Part shown: positions 19,044 through 28,728 of the stretch, one piece after another
Position numbering within the stretch: the stretch's first letter is position 1
How the letters are laid out: each line of letters begins with the position of its first letter
Assembly: GCF_009749525.1 (NCBI RefSeq)
Contig: NZ_WOAC01000005.1
Location: 177,846-241,845 of the forward strand
DNA from: Mesorhizobium xinjiangense
GTDB lineage: Bacteria > Pseudomonadota > Alphaproteobacteria > Rhizobiales > Rhizobiaceae
Direction of reading: 5' to 3'
Length of the DNA stretch: 64,000 nucleotides
Made by a program: the position numbers and the translations under genes
Notes under the pieces: model-generated
Seen by the model: only the letters and a program-made list of their open reading frames with translations
What the model was told of the DNA's origin: nothing
The model's database searches: none

Positions 19044-19760
19044 ATGAGCGTTTCCGCACCAAAAGGTCTCAGTCGCCGCAGGGCACTCGGCCTCATCGCG
19101 GTGACTGCGGGCGGGGGCCCTTTTCTCGATGCGGCGGCTTTTGCCGCGGCGCGGCCGGCGCAGGCGGCCGCCCTGATCACCGGGGCCGGCGTCTGTTCCA
19201 TCATGCCGCAAACGACCGAGGGGCCGTTCTATTTCGACCCGAGCCTCGACCGCGGTGACATCACCGAGGGACGGCGCGGTCTGCCGCTGAACGTCAGGAT
19301 CCAGGTCGTCGATGCCGGCTGCGCACCCATTCCCGGCGCGCGCGTCGACATCTGGCACTGCGACGCCGAAGGGCGCTATTCGGGCTATGCGCGCCAACCC
19401 GGAGGAATCGATACTTCGGGCGAGACATTCCTGCGCGGCACGCGAATGGCCGACGGCGAGGGCATCGCCTCCTTCACCACCATCTATCCCGGCTGGTATC
19501 CCGGCCGCACGCCGCACATCCACTTCAAGGCCTTTCCTTCGAACGACCGCGTGCTGACGGGGCAGATGTTCTTTCCCGACGAGGTGAGCCGGCAGGTCTA
19601 CGAGACGGTGGCGCCCTACAACGATCGCGGAACCGACCGGGTCATGGTCAATGCCCGCGACGGCATTGCCCGGCGCGCCGGACCGGCGGCGCTCGCCGAA
19701 CTCGTCCGCGAAGGCGGCAGGGTCGAGGCGGCGCTGGTCGTGGCGGTTGCCGAGAGGTGA
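19044..19760 (+). CDS. Exported intradiol ring-cleavage dioxygenase
   Basis: A 238-residue protein of the catechol/protocatechuate 3,4-dioxygenase family, which cleaves dihydroxy-aromatic rings between the hydroxyls using Fe(III). The Tyr/Tyr/His/His iron ligands are visible in GRYSGY, GWYPGRTPHIHFK and the adjacent strand. The core begins TEGPFYFD and has the family turn VDIWHCDAEG. Unlike cytoplasmic enzymes it starts with a Tat-like leader (SRRRALGLIAVTAGGGP...AAFAAARPAQA), implying a periplasmic or extracellular site. No other ring-cleavage genes adjoin it. It could act on phenolic acids released by the nearby esterases, which is inference. Confidence 0.87.
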   Translation: MSVSAPKGLSRRRALGLIAVTAGGGPFLDAAAFAAARPAQAAALITGAGVCSIMPQTTEGPFYFDPSLDRGDITEGRRGLPLNVRIQVVDAGCAPIPGARVDIWHCDAEGRYSGYARQPGGIDTSGETFLRGTRMADGEGIASFTTIYPGWYPGRTPHIHFKAFPSNDRVLTGQMFFPDEVSRQVYETVAPYNDRGTDRVMVNARDGIARRAGPAALAELVREGGRVEAALVVAVAER

Positions 19761-19778
19761 TGGCGGGCGCCCGGCTGG

Positions 19779-20543
19779 TCACCGCAGCTGAGTGATATCG
19801 AAGCGGTCCACATCCTGCAGCAATTCGACGAAACCGCGGGCGGCGTTGTCGAGCAGCTTCTCGCCGAGCTCGGCCGAGGCGGCGGCCGCGTTGCCGACGA
19901 CGCCTTCGGCCGACAGATCGGTCATCTTCCATCCGAAGGCGTGCGGTCCGTAGGCTCTCAGATGCGTGAAGTCGCGCTCGAAGTCGGATTGGGCAGAGGC
20001 GAAGTCGCGTGCCTGGTTCATGTCGACCAGATCGGGCCTGAGCGCCAGCATGACGGAGGTCTCGATCTGCCCGCCATGGATGCCGATGGCCCTTTCGCGC
20101 GGATCGACCAGGCCGGCGGGCGGAGTAAACCGAGTCCAACTCGTCGCCACGGCGAGCATGGCATGGCGAACCCGCAATTCGGTCGCCACCACCGTCATCA
20201 AGGGAGAATTGCCGCCATGCGCATTCAGCATGACGAATTTGCGCGCGCCCTTTGCCTTCCATTCGGCCGCGATCGCGATCCAGTGTTCGATTGCCTCTGA
20301 GTAGGCCAGGCTCCTCGTGCCCGCGACATCGAGATGCTCGATCGAGTAGCCGACCGGTTCGGCCGGCAGGAAATGCACGTCGAGGGAGGCGGGCAGAAGG
20401 CGCCGGGCCCGTTCGGCCACGCCCTTGGCGATGATCGTGTCGGTCTCGAATGGCAGGTGCGGACCATGCTGTTCGGTTGCGCCGAGCGGCAGCACGACGA
20501 TCGCTAAGCTCTTGCCGGCGGACGTGCCGTTCTGGTCTGTCAT
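19779..20543 (-). CDS. Creatininase-family amidohydrolase
   Basis: A 254-residue protein of the creatininase family. The metal-binding signature is present: LPLGATEQHGPHLPFETD near residues 17-34, FVMLNAHGGNSPLM near 103-116, and GIHGGQIETS near 153-162. Family members include creatinine amidohydrolase, FAPy deformylase and the mycofactocin peptidase MftE; without neighbours from a mycofactocin locus the substrate cannot be assigned. A cyclic amide related to purine or hydantoin metabolism is possible. It converges with the dioxygenase gene and diverges from the MarR gene. Confidence 0.85.
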   Translation of the reverse strand: MTDQNGTSAGKSLAIVVLPLGATEQHGPHLPFETDTIIAKGVAERARRLLPASLDVHFLPAEPVGYSIEHLDVAGTRSLAYSEAIEHWIAIAAEWKAKGARKFVMLNAHGGNSPLMTVVATELRVRHAMLAVATSWTRFTPPAGLVDPRERAIGIHGGQIETSVMLALRPDLVDMNQARDFASAQSDFERDFTHLRAYGPHAFGWKMTDLSAEGVVGNAAAASAELGEKLLDNAARGFVELLQDVDRFDITQLR

Positions 20544-20621
20544 GGAACTGAAACACCTCTGGCATAGTTTCGTCGGCGAATTAGCCGGCTCGTGTTAGAA
20601 TGGCGGCTGCCAACCTCGTCG

Positions 20622-20635
20622 CATCATATATGATG
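20622..20635. promoter_or_regulatory. 14-bp perfect palindrome, probable MarR operator
   Basis: CATCATATATGATG is a perfect palindrome 17 bases before the MarR start. It lies in the 109-base divergent region with the creatininase-family gene. Size, position and AT-rich core are typical of a MarR autoregulatory site. Confidence 0.6.
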
Positions 20636-20652
20636 GAGCATGGGAGACGGAA

Positions 20653-21123
20653 ATGGCGAAGGGCACAAAGGCCGCGGCGGTCAATCGGCTTCAGACGACG
20701 GCGCGGTTGTTTCGTACCGCGCTTGCGGCGCGGCTGGCCGACTACGGTTTATACGCCGGGCAGGACCAGGTCATGCTGGCGCTCGCCCTGGAAGACGGGC
20801 AGACGCCCGGCCAGCTTGCGGCAAAGCTCGGTGTCAGGCCGCCGACCATCACCAAGACAATCAACCGGCTGCAGGCGCAGGCCTTCCTCGACAAGCGCGC
20901 CTCGCAGAACGATGCGCGCCAGGCGCATATTTTCCTCACCGATACGGGCCGGGACGCCATACGCGCCATCGAGAAATCGGTGCGCAAGACGGAGAAGGTT
21001 GCCCTGAAGGGGCTCGACAAGAAGGAGCAAAAGGCATTCGCGAAGCTCCTTGCGCGCATCGAGCACAATCTTGCCAGCAATGTGCAGGCGCAGCCGGCCG
21101 AGGAGCCCGGCGACACGGCCTGA
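20653..21123 (+). CDS. MarR-family transcriptional regulator
   Basis: A 156-residue MarR regulator. The winged helix-turn-helix runs DGQTPGQLAAKLGVRPPTITKTINRLQAQAFLDKR, followed by the wing SQNDARQAHIFLTDTGRDA, with dimerisation helices at both ends (KLLARIEHNLASN at the C-terminus). A perfect 14-bp palindrome lies immediately upstream, suggesting self-regulation. It may control the divergent creatininase-family gene, the downstream exporter, or both. The inducer is unknown. Confidence 0.9.
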   Translation: MAKGTKAAAVNRLQTTARLFRTALAARLADYGLYAGQDQVMLALALEDGQTPGQLAAKLGVRPPTITKTINRLQAQAFLDKRASQNDARQAHIFLTDTGRDAIRAIEKSVRKTEKVALKGLDKKEQKAFAKLLARIEHNLASNVQAQPAEEPGDTA

Positions 21124-21177
21124 TCGCGGCGATGAGACGGCTGGACCAGTCGAATCGCGCTTGCAGTCGGCGGCGAC

Positions 21178-22158
21178 ATGACCCAAACAGGGCCAATCTG
21201 CTGCAACCGTCGGTCCCATGCCTTGAGTTCTCCCACGAGCGATACCGCGACACCGTCCTCGGCGATCCTGCTCGTCTTCGGCTCAGGCCTCATGTTTTCA
21301 TGCCTCGACACCAGCGCCAAATATCTGGGCAGCGTCGGGCTGGAGCCGCCTTTCGTCGCCTGGACGCGTTTTGCCGTGCATCTGGTGCTGGCGTTCCTGA
21401 TCCTGCAGCCGTGGCGCAATCGCGGGGTTCGTGCAATCGCGAGCCCGCCCCGGCAGGTGTTGCGGGCGCTCTTCCTGTTCGGCTCGACGGCTTTCAACTT
21501 CCTGGCGCTGAAGACGCTGCAACTGGCCGATACGGTCTCCATCTTCTTTTTCGCGCCAATGGTGATCACCGCGCTTGCCGGGCCTCTTCTCGGCGAGTGG
21601 GCCGGCTGGCGGCGCTGGATCGCCGTGCTGGTGGGGCTTGTCGGCGTCCTGGTCATCACCAGGCCCGGCTACGGCACGTTCGAGACGGGGCATCTCTACG
21701 CATTGTGCGCCATGATGAGCTACAGCCTCTATGTCATCATGACGCGTGCCATGAGCACGACCGAGACGGCCGAAAGCCTCATCTTCTATTCGGCGCTGAT
21801 CCCCGTCATCCTCATGGCGCCGACGGTGCCGTTCTACGGGTCCGTGCCCGAGGGCGCGCTGCAATGGGGCGTGCTCTTCTCGCTCGGCATCTTTGGCGGA
21901 TTCGGGCACTGGCTGCTCATCCAGGCCTATCGCCGGGCAAGCGCCTCGGCCCTGGCGCCCTATCCCTATCTGCAGATGGTGTGGATGGTGACGCTCGGCT
22001 ATCTCGTCTTCGGCGACCTGCCGGACCGCTGGACGGTTGGCGGGGCGCTGATCATCGTAACGTCCGGCCTCTATATCGTGCACCGCGAAAGGCGGCTCCG
22101 GCTCAAGGCCAATTCTGTGCCCAACACCGAAACGTCCACGATGGCGAAAAAGCTTTGA
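21178..22158 (+). CDS. DMT-superfamily (EamA) transporter
   Basis: A 326-residue membrane protein with ten hydrophobic segments and two EamA repeats, typical of drug/metabolite exporters. Signature stretches are FSCLDTSAKYLG, LFGSTAFNFLALKTLQLADTVSIFFFAP, and the second repeat MMSYSLYVIMTRAMSTTET...QAYRRASASALAPYPYLQMVW. The first 15 or so residues are hydrophilic and a TTG near 21222 would give a more usual N-terminus, so the start is uncertain. It lies 54 bases after marR in the same direction. Substrate cannot be read from sequence. Confidence 0.88.
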   Translation: MTQTGPICCNRRSHALSSPTSDTATPSSAILLVFGSGLMFSCLDTSAKYLGSVGLEPPFVAWTRFAVHLVLAFLILQPWRNRGVRAIASPPRQVLRALFLFGSTAFNFLALKTLQLADTVSIFFFAPMVITALAGPLLGEWAGWRRWIAVLVGLVGVLVITRPGYGTFETGHLYALCAMMSYSLYVIMTRAMSTTETAESLIFYSALIPVILMAPTVPFYGSVPEGALQWGVLFSLGIFGGFGHWLLIQAYRRASASALAPYPYLQMVWMVTLGYLVFGDLPDRWTVGGALIIVTSGLYIVHRERRLRLKANSVPNTETSTMAKKL

Positions 22159-22185
22159 AACGCCCGGCCGCGGTGGCATAAGCAG

Positions 22186-22202
22186 CTTTAAACTGTTTAA
22201 AG
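22186..22202. promoter_or_regulatory. Palindrome CTTTAAA-N3-TTTAAAG, probable LacI-type operator
   Basis: CTTTAAA-CTG-TTTAAAG is a perfect 7-bp inverted repeat 28 bases before the proposed start of the LacI-family gene. The location suggests autoregulation. It is more AT-rich than most LacI operators and lacks a central CG, so a different regulator is possible. Confidence 0.5.
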
Positions 22203-22229
22203 AACGAATTTGGACGGCGGGAGGCGCCT

Positions 22230-23252
22230 CTGGCTCAGAAGATCAAGCTTTCCACGATCGCGGACGCGCTGGGCGTTTCCACCGCCACCGTTTCGCTCGC
22301 GTTGCGCGACAGCCCCCTTGTTGCTGACGCTACGCGCGATCGTATCAAGGAGCATGCCCGCACCATCGGCTATATCTACAACCGCCGGGCGGCCAGCCTG
22401 CGGACCTCGCGATCGGGGATCGTCGGCGTGGTGGTGCACGACATCATGAACCCGTTCTTCGCCGAGATCCTGAAGTCGATCGAAAGCGAGCTCGACCGCA
22501 GCCGCCAGACCTTCATCCTGTCCAACCATTACGACCAGCTCGAAAAGCAGCGCACCTTCGTCGACACGCTGCTGCAACTGGGCGCTGACGGTGCCATCAT
22601 GTCGCCGGCCATCGGCACGCCGAGCGGGGATATCCGCCAGATCGAGGAGAACGGTCTGCCGGTAGTGCTGATCGCACGCTCGGTCGCCGGCGCCGACGTG
22701 CCGGTCTATCGCGGCGACGATGCCTATGGGACCGGCCTTGCGACCAACCATCTGATCTCGCTCGGCCATCGCCGCATCGCCATGATCGGCGGCACGGACC
22801 AGACCTCGACCGGGCGTGACAGGTATCAGGGCTACGTCGCGGCCATGGAAAAGGCCGGCCTCGAGGTCCGTCCGCACTGGCGTATTCCCGGGCCGCGGAC
22901 CAAGCAGGCGGGTTTCGAGGTCGCCGGACAGTTTCTCGCCTTGCCCGACAAGCCGACGGCGGCGGTGTGCTGGAACGATCTTGTCGCCATCGGCCTGATG
23001 AACGGCATTGCGCGGGCCGGGCTGGTGCCCGGTGTCGACGTCTCGGTGACCGGCTATGACGATCTGGAGGAGGCGGCGATTGCCACGCCGGCCCTGACGA
23101 CGGTGTGGAACGGTCAACGCGACGTCGGGCGCCGCGCCGCGCGGGCATTGCTCGACCGGCTGAACGGGGCGCAGGTCAAGGCGTCGCAGGAACTCATCAA
23201 GCCCGAGCTTCACGTTCGCCAGTCGACCAGCAAGCCGGTCGAGCGCAAGTAA
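22230..23252 (+). CDS. LacI-family transcriptional regulator, apparent CTG start
   Basis: A 340-residue LacI/GalR regulator. Residues 1-50 form the DNA-binding domain (KLSTIADALGVSTATVSLALRDSPLV, then hinge RRAASLRTSRSGIVGVVV), and the remainder is the sugar-binding-like effector domain (MNPFFAEILKSIE, GHRRIAMIGG, SVTGYDDLEEAAIATP). No ATG, GTG or TTG is available before the helix-turn-helix. CTG at 22230 gives LAQKIKLSTIADALG, with GGGAGG six bases upstream, so it is the best start. A TTG at 22302 would remove half of the DNA-binding domain. It probably controls the 2-hydroxyacid dehydrogenase gene downstream. Confidence 0.88.
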   Translation: MAQKIKLSTIADALGVSTATVSLALRDSPLVADATRDRIKEHARTIGYIYNRRAASLRTSRSGIVGVVVHDIMNPFFAEILKSIESELDRSRQTFILSNHYDQLEKQRTFVDTLLQLGADGAIMSPAIGTPSGDIRQIEENGLPVVLIARSVAGADVPVYRGDDAYGTGLATNHLISLGHRRIAMIGGTDQTSTGRDRYQGYVAAMEKAGLEVRPHWRIPGPRTKQAGFEVAGQFLALPDKPTAAVCWNDLVAIGLMNGIARAGLVPGVDVSVTGYDDLEEAAIATPALTTVWNGQRDVGRRAARALLDRLNGAQVKASQELIKPELHVRQSTSKPVERK

Positions 23253-23374
23253 GGGAGCCGCCCGGCGCATCCCGCCTCTCCTTGGCGCATCGGATTGCGC
23301 CATGCGCCTCTTGTTCCGCACCCAATGGCCCCGTAACGTCCCGCTCCAAAGGAACGCCGTCAGGAGACCGACCG

Positions 23375-24352
23375 ATGCCCGATCTGAAGCGCCACACGAT
23401 TCTCATTCCCGGCAAGCTGCACCCGCACGCCGTCGGGCGCATCGAGGCGGCTTTCCCGACATTGCGGATCGAGCGAGCGGATGCCGCGTTGCTTAACACC
23501 GAAGCGATGGCCGGCGTGCGCGGCATCGGCGCGATGACGACGATCGATGCCGACTTCATCGACGCGTTGCCCAATCTGGAGATCATTGCCAATTTCGGTG
23601 TCGGCTACGATGCGGTCGACGCCCGACACGCCGCCTCGCGTGGCATCATGGTCACCAACACGCCGGACGTGCTGACCGAGGAAGTTGCCGACACCGCTGT
23701 CGGCCTGCTCTTGAACACGGTGCGCGAGTTGCCGAAGGCGGAGGCCTATCTGCGGGCAGGGCGCTGGGCGGCGGAAGGCCCCTATCCCCTGACCCAGGCA
23801 ACCTTGCGCGGACGCAGCATCGGCATATTCGGGCTCGGTCGCATCGGCCAGGCCATCGCGCGGCGGCTCGAAGCGTTCGGCCTTTCCATCAGCTATCACA
23901 ACCGCCGTCGCGTCGACGGGGTATCCTATGAATATCACGACACGCTCGAAGGGCTGGCATCGGCGGTCGACACGCTGATCTCGGTCGCGCCGGGCGGCAG
24001 CGCCACCGAGAAGATCGTCGGCATGAAAGTGCTCGAGGCGCTGGGACCGGACGGCGTTTTTGTCAATATCGGCCGCGGATCGACGGTTGACGAGGATGCG
24101 CTTGTCGAGGCGCTGAAGAACGGGACGATCCGTGCCGCCGGGCTCGATGTCTTTGCCGACGAGCCGCGTGTGCCCGACGCGCTCGTCGCTCTGCCCAATG
24201 CAACCTTGCTGCCGCATGTCGGTTCGGCATCGGTTCATACCCGCCGGGCGATGGCCGATCTCGTGGTCGACAATCTCATCTCGTGGTTTTCGTCCGGCAA
24301 AGCCCTGACGGCGGTGCCGGAGACGGCGGAGGTCACTTCACCGGCCGGATGA
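23375..24352 (+). CDS. D-isomer specific 2-hydroxyacid dehydrogenase
   Basis: A 325-residue NAD(P)-dependent dehydrogenase of the glyoxylate/hydroxypyruvate reductase type. The Rossmann motif is GIFGLGRIGQAIARRLEAFG, near residues 149-168. Catalytic Arg, Glu and His are carried by VNIGRGSTVDEDAL, GLDVFADEPRVPDAL and LLPHVGSASVHTR. CAGGAGA precedes the ATG at 23375. The dehydrogenase follows the LacI gene after 122 bases. It could reduce glyoxylate or hydroxypyruvate, tying to the glycerate genes at 9.7-12.3 kb, but the acid substrate is not defined by sequence. Confidence 0.88.
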   Translation: MPDLKRHTILIPGKLHPHAVGRIEAAFPTLRIERADAALLNTEAMAGVRGIGAMTTIDADFIDALPNLEIIANFGVGYDAVDARHAASRGIMVTNTPDVLTEEVADTAVGLLLNTVRELPKAEAYLRAGRWAAEGPYPLTQATLRGRSIGIFGLGRIGQAIARRLEAFGLSISYHNRRRVDGVSYEYHDTLEGLASAVDTLISVAPGGSATEKIVGMKVLEALGPDGVFVNIGRGSTVDEDALVEALKNGTIRAAGLDVFADEPRVPDALVALPNATLLPHVGSASVHTRRAMADLVVDNLISWFSSGKALTAVPETAEVTSPAG

Positions 24353-24475
24353 TCATAGGCTTCTTCGCGTGGCGCTGCGGGCTGCATTCGCGCGGCCGGG
24401 CCGGGCCTTGTTAACCTTTCTTAAAGTTGGCCTAATCATGCTTGCCCGAATCATCGGACAGCGAGGGTCATCGCG

Positions 24476-24874
24476 ATGAAGGGGATAGCACTGCTGGTCT
24501 TGGCCACCGCGGTCATGGGCGCGGCGCAATTTGCCGGCGGGGGCACCGAGACGCCGGGCGAGCGGCCGGTTGAGCCGGTCGATCAATCGTCGATTTCCTA
24601 CCGCCTCCACGTTCTCGGCGAAACCGGCACCTGCCGGATCGAAACGGGCCGGGCCGGACGCAACGGCACGGAGCTCGTTGCCGAGCCGGAATGCGCCGCG
24701 ATCTTCCCGGCGATCGGCGAGGCCCGGACATGGCGCCAGGATGAGGAAGGCACGGTGCGCTTCGTCGCATCGGGCGGCGAGGTGCTTGCGGCCTTCGCAC
24801 CGGCCGACGGGACGGCCTACGAATCCTTCAGTCCCGCTCACCCGATCATGTCGCTGGCGGCCGTCGTCGAGTAG
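24476..24874 (+). CDS. Exported AprI/Inh-type protease inhibitor-like protein
   Basis: A 132-residue secreted protein with signal peptide MKGIALLVLATAVMGAAQFA. The mature part shows an eight-stranded-barrel-like pattern with two cysteines (TCRIE and PECAAIF) and the stretch ARTWRQDEEGTVRFVASGGEVLAAF, which resembles the AprI/Inh metalloprotease inhibitor domain also found in Omp19-like lipoproteins of Brucella relatives. No lipobox is obvious and no protease gene adjoins, so an envelope role is only inferred. It converges with the amidotransferase gene. Confidence 0.6.
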   Translation: MKGIALLVLATAVMGAAQFAGGGTETPGERPVEPVDQSSISYRLHVLGETGTCRIETGRAGRNGTELVAEPECAAIFPAIGEARTWRQDEEGTVRFVASGGEVLAAFAPADGTAYESFSPAHPIMSLAAVVE

Positions 24875-24888
24875 GCTCGGGCGGGCTC

Positions 24889-25662
24889 TTATTCCGCCGC
24901 GGTGCGCGAGGCGCTGCGGGCTGCGGCGTGGGCGCGCACGGCGTCGCCGAACGCCCGGAAGATGCGGGCCGAGGGCTCGTCGCTCCTGAACCAGTATTCG
25001 GGATGCCATTGTACGCCGACGGCAAAGCCGCGCGCGCCGCGCACCGAGACCGCCTCGACGGTGCCGTCCTCTGCGACCGCTTCGACGTCGAGGCGCGGGC
25101 CGAGGCGGCCGGCGGCCTGGCGATGGACCGAATTGACCGCGACGTCCCCGGCGCCGAGCACGGAGGCCAGGCAGGAGCCGGGTTTGACCGAGACGTTGTG
25201 GCGGATGGCAAAGCGTTCGTCGTGGCTGTCGCCGGGCGGGGCGCGGTGGTCCATGGAGCCTTCGCGCTCCTGGATCTCGGTCGCCAGCGTGCCGCCGAGC
25301 GCGACATTGAGCTCCTGAATGCCGCGGCAGATGGCGAGAAGCGGCACGCCGTGCTCGATCGCCTTCCTGATCAGCGGGAGGGTCGTGGCGTCGCGCTCGG
25401 GATCGTAGGGTCCGTCGGCTTCGCTCGCCTCGCTGCCATAGAGCGACGGGTGAACGTTGGTTTTCGAGCCGGTGATCAGCACGCCGTCGACCTTGTCGAG
25501 CAGCGCGTCGAAGTCGATGCGCGCGCCGAGGGCGGGCAGGATCAGCGGCAGCGCGCCGGCTCCGTCGATTGCGGCGTCCACATATTGCCGTGGCACGGCA
25601 TGCCAACTGTAATTGTCGAATTCGCGCACATCCGCCGGGACGGCGACAAGGGGTTGTGTCAT
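24889..25662 (-). CDS. Gamma-glutamyl-gamma-aminobutyrate hydrolase family protein
   Basis: A 257-residue class I glutamine amidotransferase-like hydrolase (peptidase C26), the family of PuuD/YvdE in putrescine use. The nucleophile elbow is LLAICRGIQELNVALGG with Cys near residue 112, and the His/Glu pair is VGVQWHPEYW. Other marks are GVLITGSKTNVHPSLYG and SVHRQA. The ATG at 25662 yields MTQPLVAVPADVREFDNYSWHA in two parts of the canonical start. The frame extends further upstream without a good binding site. It cleaves gamma-glutamyl amides; this is a different PuuD from the urate enzyme of the same name. No polyamine genes adjoin. Confidence 0.87.
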   Translation of the reverse strand: MTQPLVAVPADVREFDNYSWHAVPRQYVDAAIDGAGALPLILPALGARIDFDALLDKVDGVLITGSKTNVHPSLYGSEASEADGPYDPERDATTLPLIRKAIEHGVPLLAICRGIQELNVALGGTLATEIQEREGSMDHRAPPGDSHDERFAIRHNVSVKPGSCLASVLGAGDVAVNSVHRQAAGRLGPRLDVEAVAEDGTVEAVSVRGARGFAVGVQWHPEYWFRSDEPSARIFRAFGDAVRAHAAARSASRTAAE

Positions 25663-27170
<1,508 letters not shown>

Positions 27171-27240
27171 GCCTGCGCCGGCGTATCCGCCCCCAAATCG
27201 GAATCAGTTTCCGACAAGGCAGTGCGCTGAACAAGAACAG

Positions 27241-27278
27241 CAAAGCGCCGCGCGTCCATCCGGATGCGCGGCGCTTTG
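27241..27278 (+). terminator. Strong stem-loop after the first dctP
   Basis: CAAAGCGCCGCGC pairs with GCGCGGCGCTTTG around a 12-base loop, ending in a short T run. It lies about 70 bases after the dctP stop and is a good intrinsic terminator. It separates the two paralogous binding-protein genes into independent transcripts. Confidence 0.75.
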
Positions 27279-28658
<1,380 letters not shown>

Positions 28659-28683
28659 CACGCAAAGGTCATTGCCAAAAAAG

Positions 28684-28712
28684 AACCCCGGGGCGGCGCC
28701 CCGGGGTTTTTT
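28684..28712. terminator. Bidirectional intrinsic terminator between dctP copy 2 and dctM
   Basis: AACCCCGGGGC (28684-28694) and GCCCCGGGGTT (28698-28708) form a perfect 11-bp stem with a 3-base loop. It is flanked by an A run on the left and TTTTTT on the right, so it can stop transcription from both converging genes. Confidence 0.9.
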
Positions 28713-28728
28713 CGTCCATGACGCCGGG

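Noticed and set aside
24411..24424. TTAA-N6-TTAA upstream of the inhibitor-like gene as a CtrA site
   Set aside because: The usual CtrA box has a seven-base spacer, and no cell-cycle gene is nearby.
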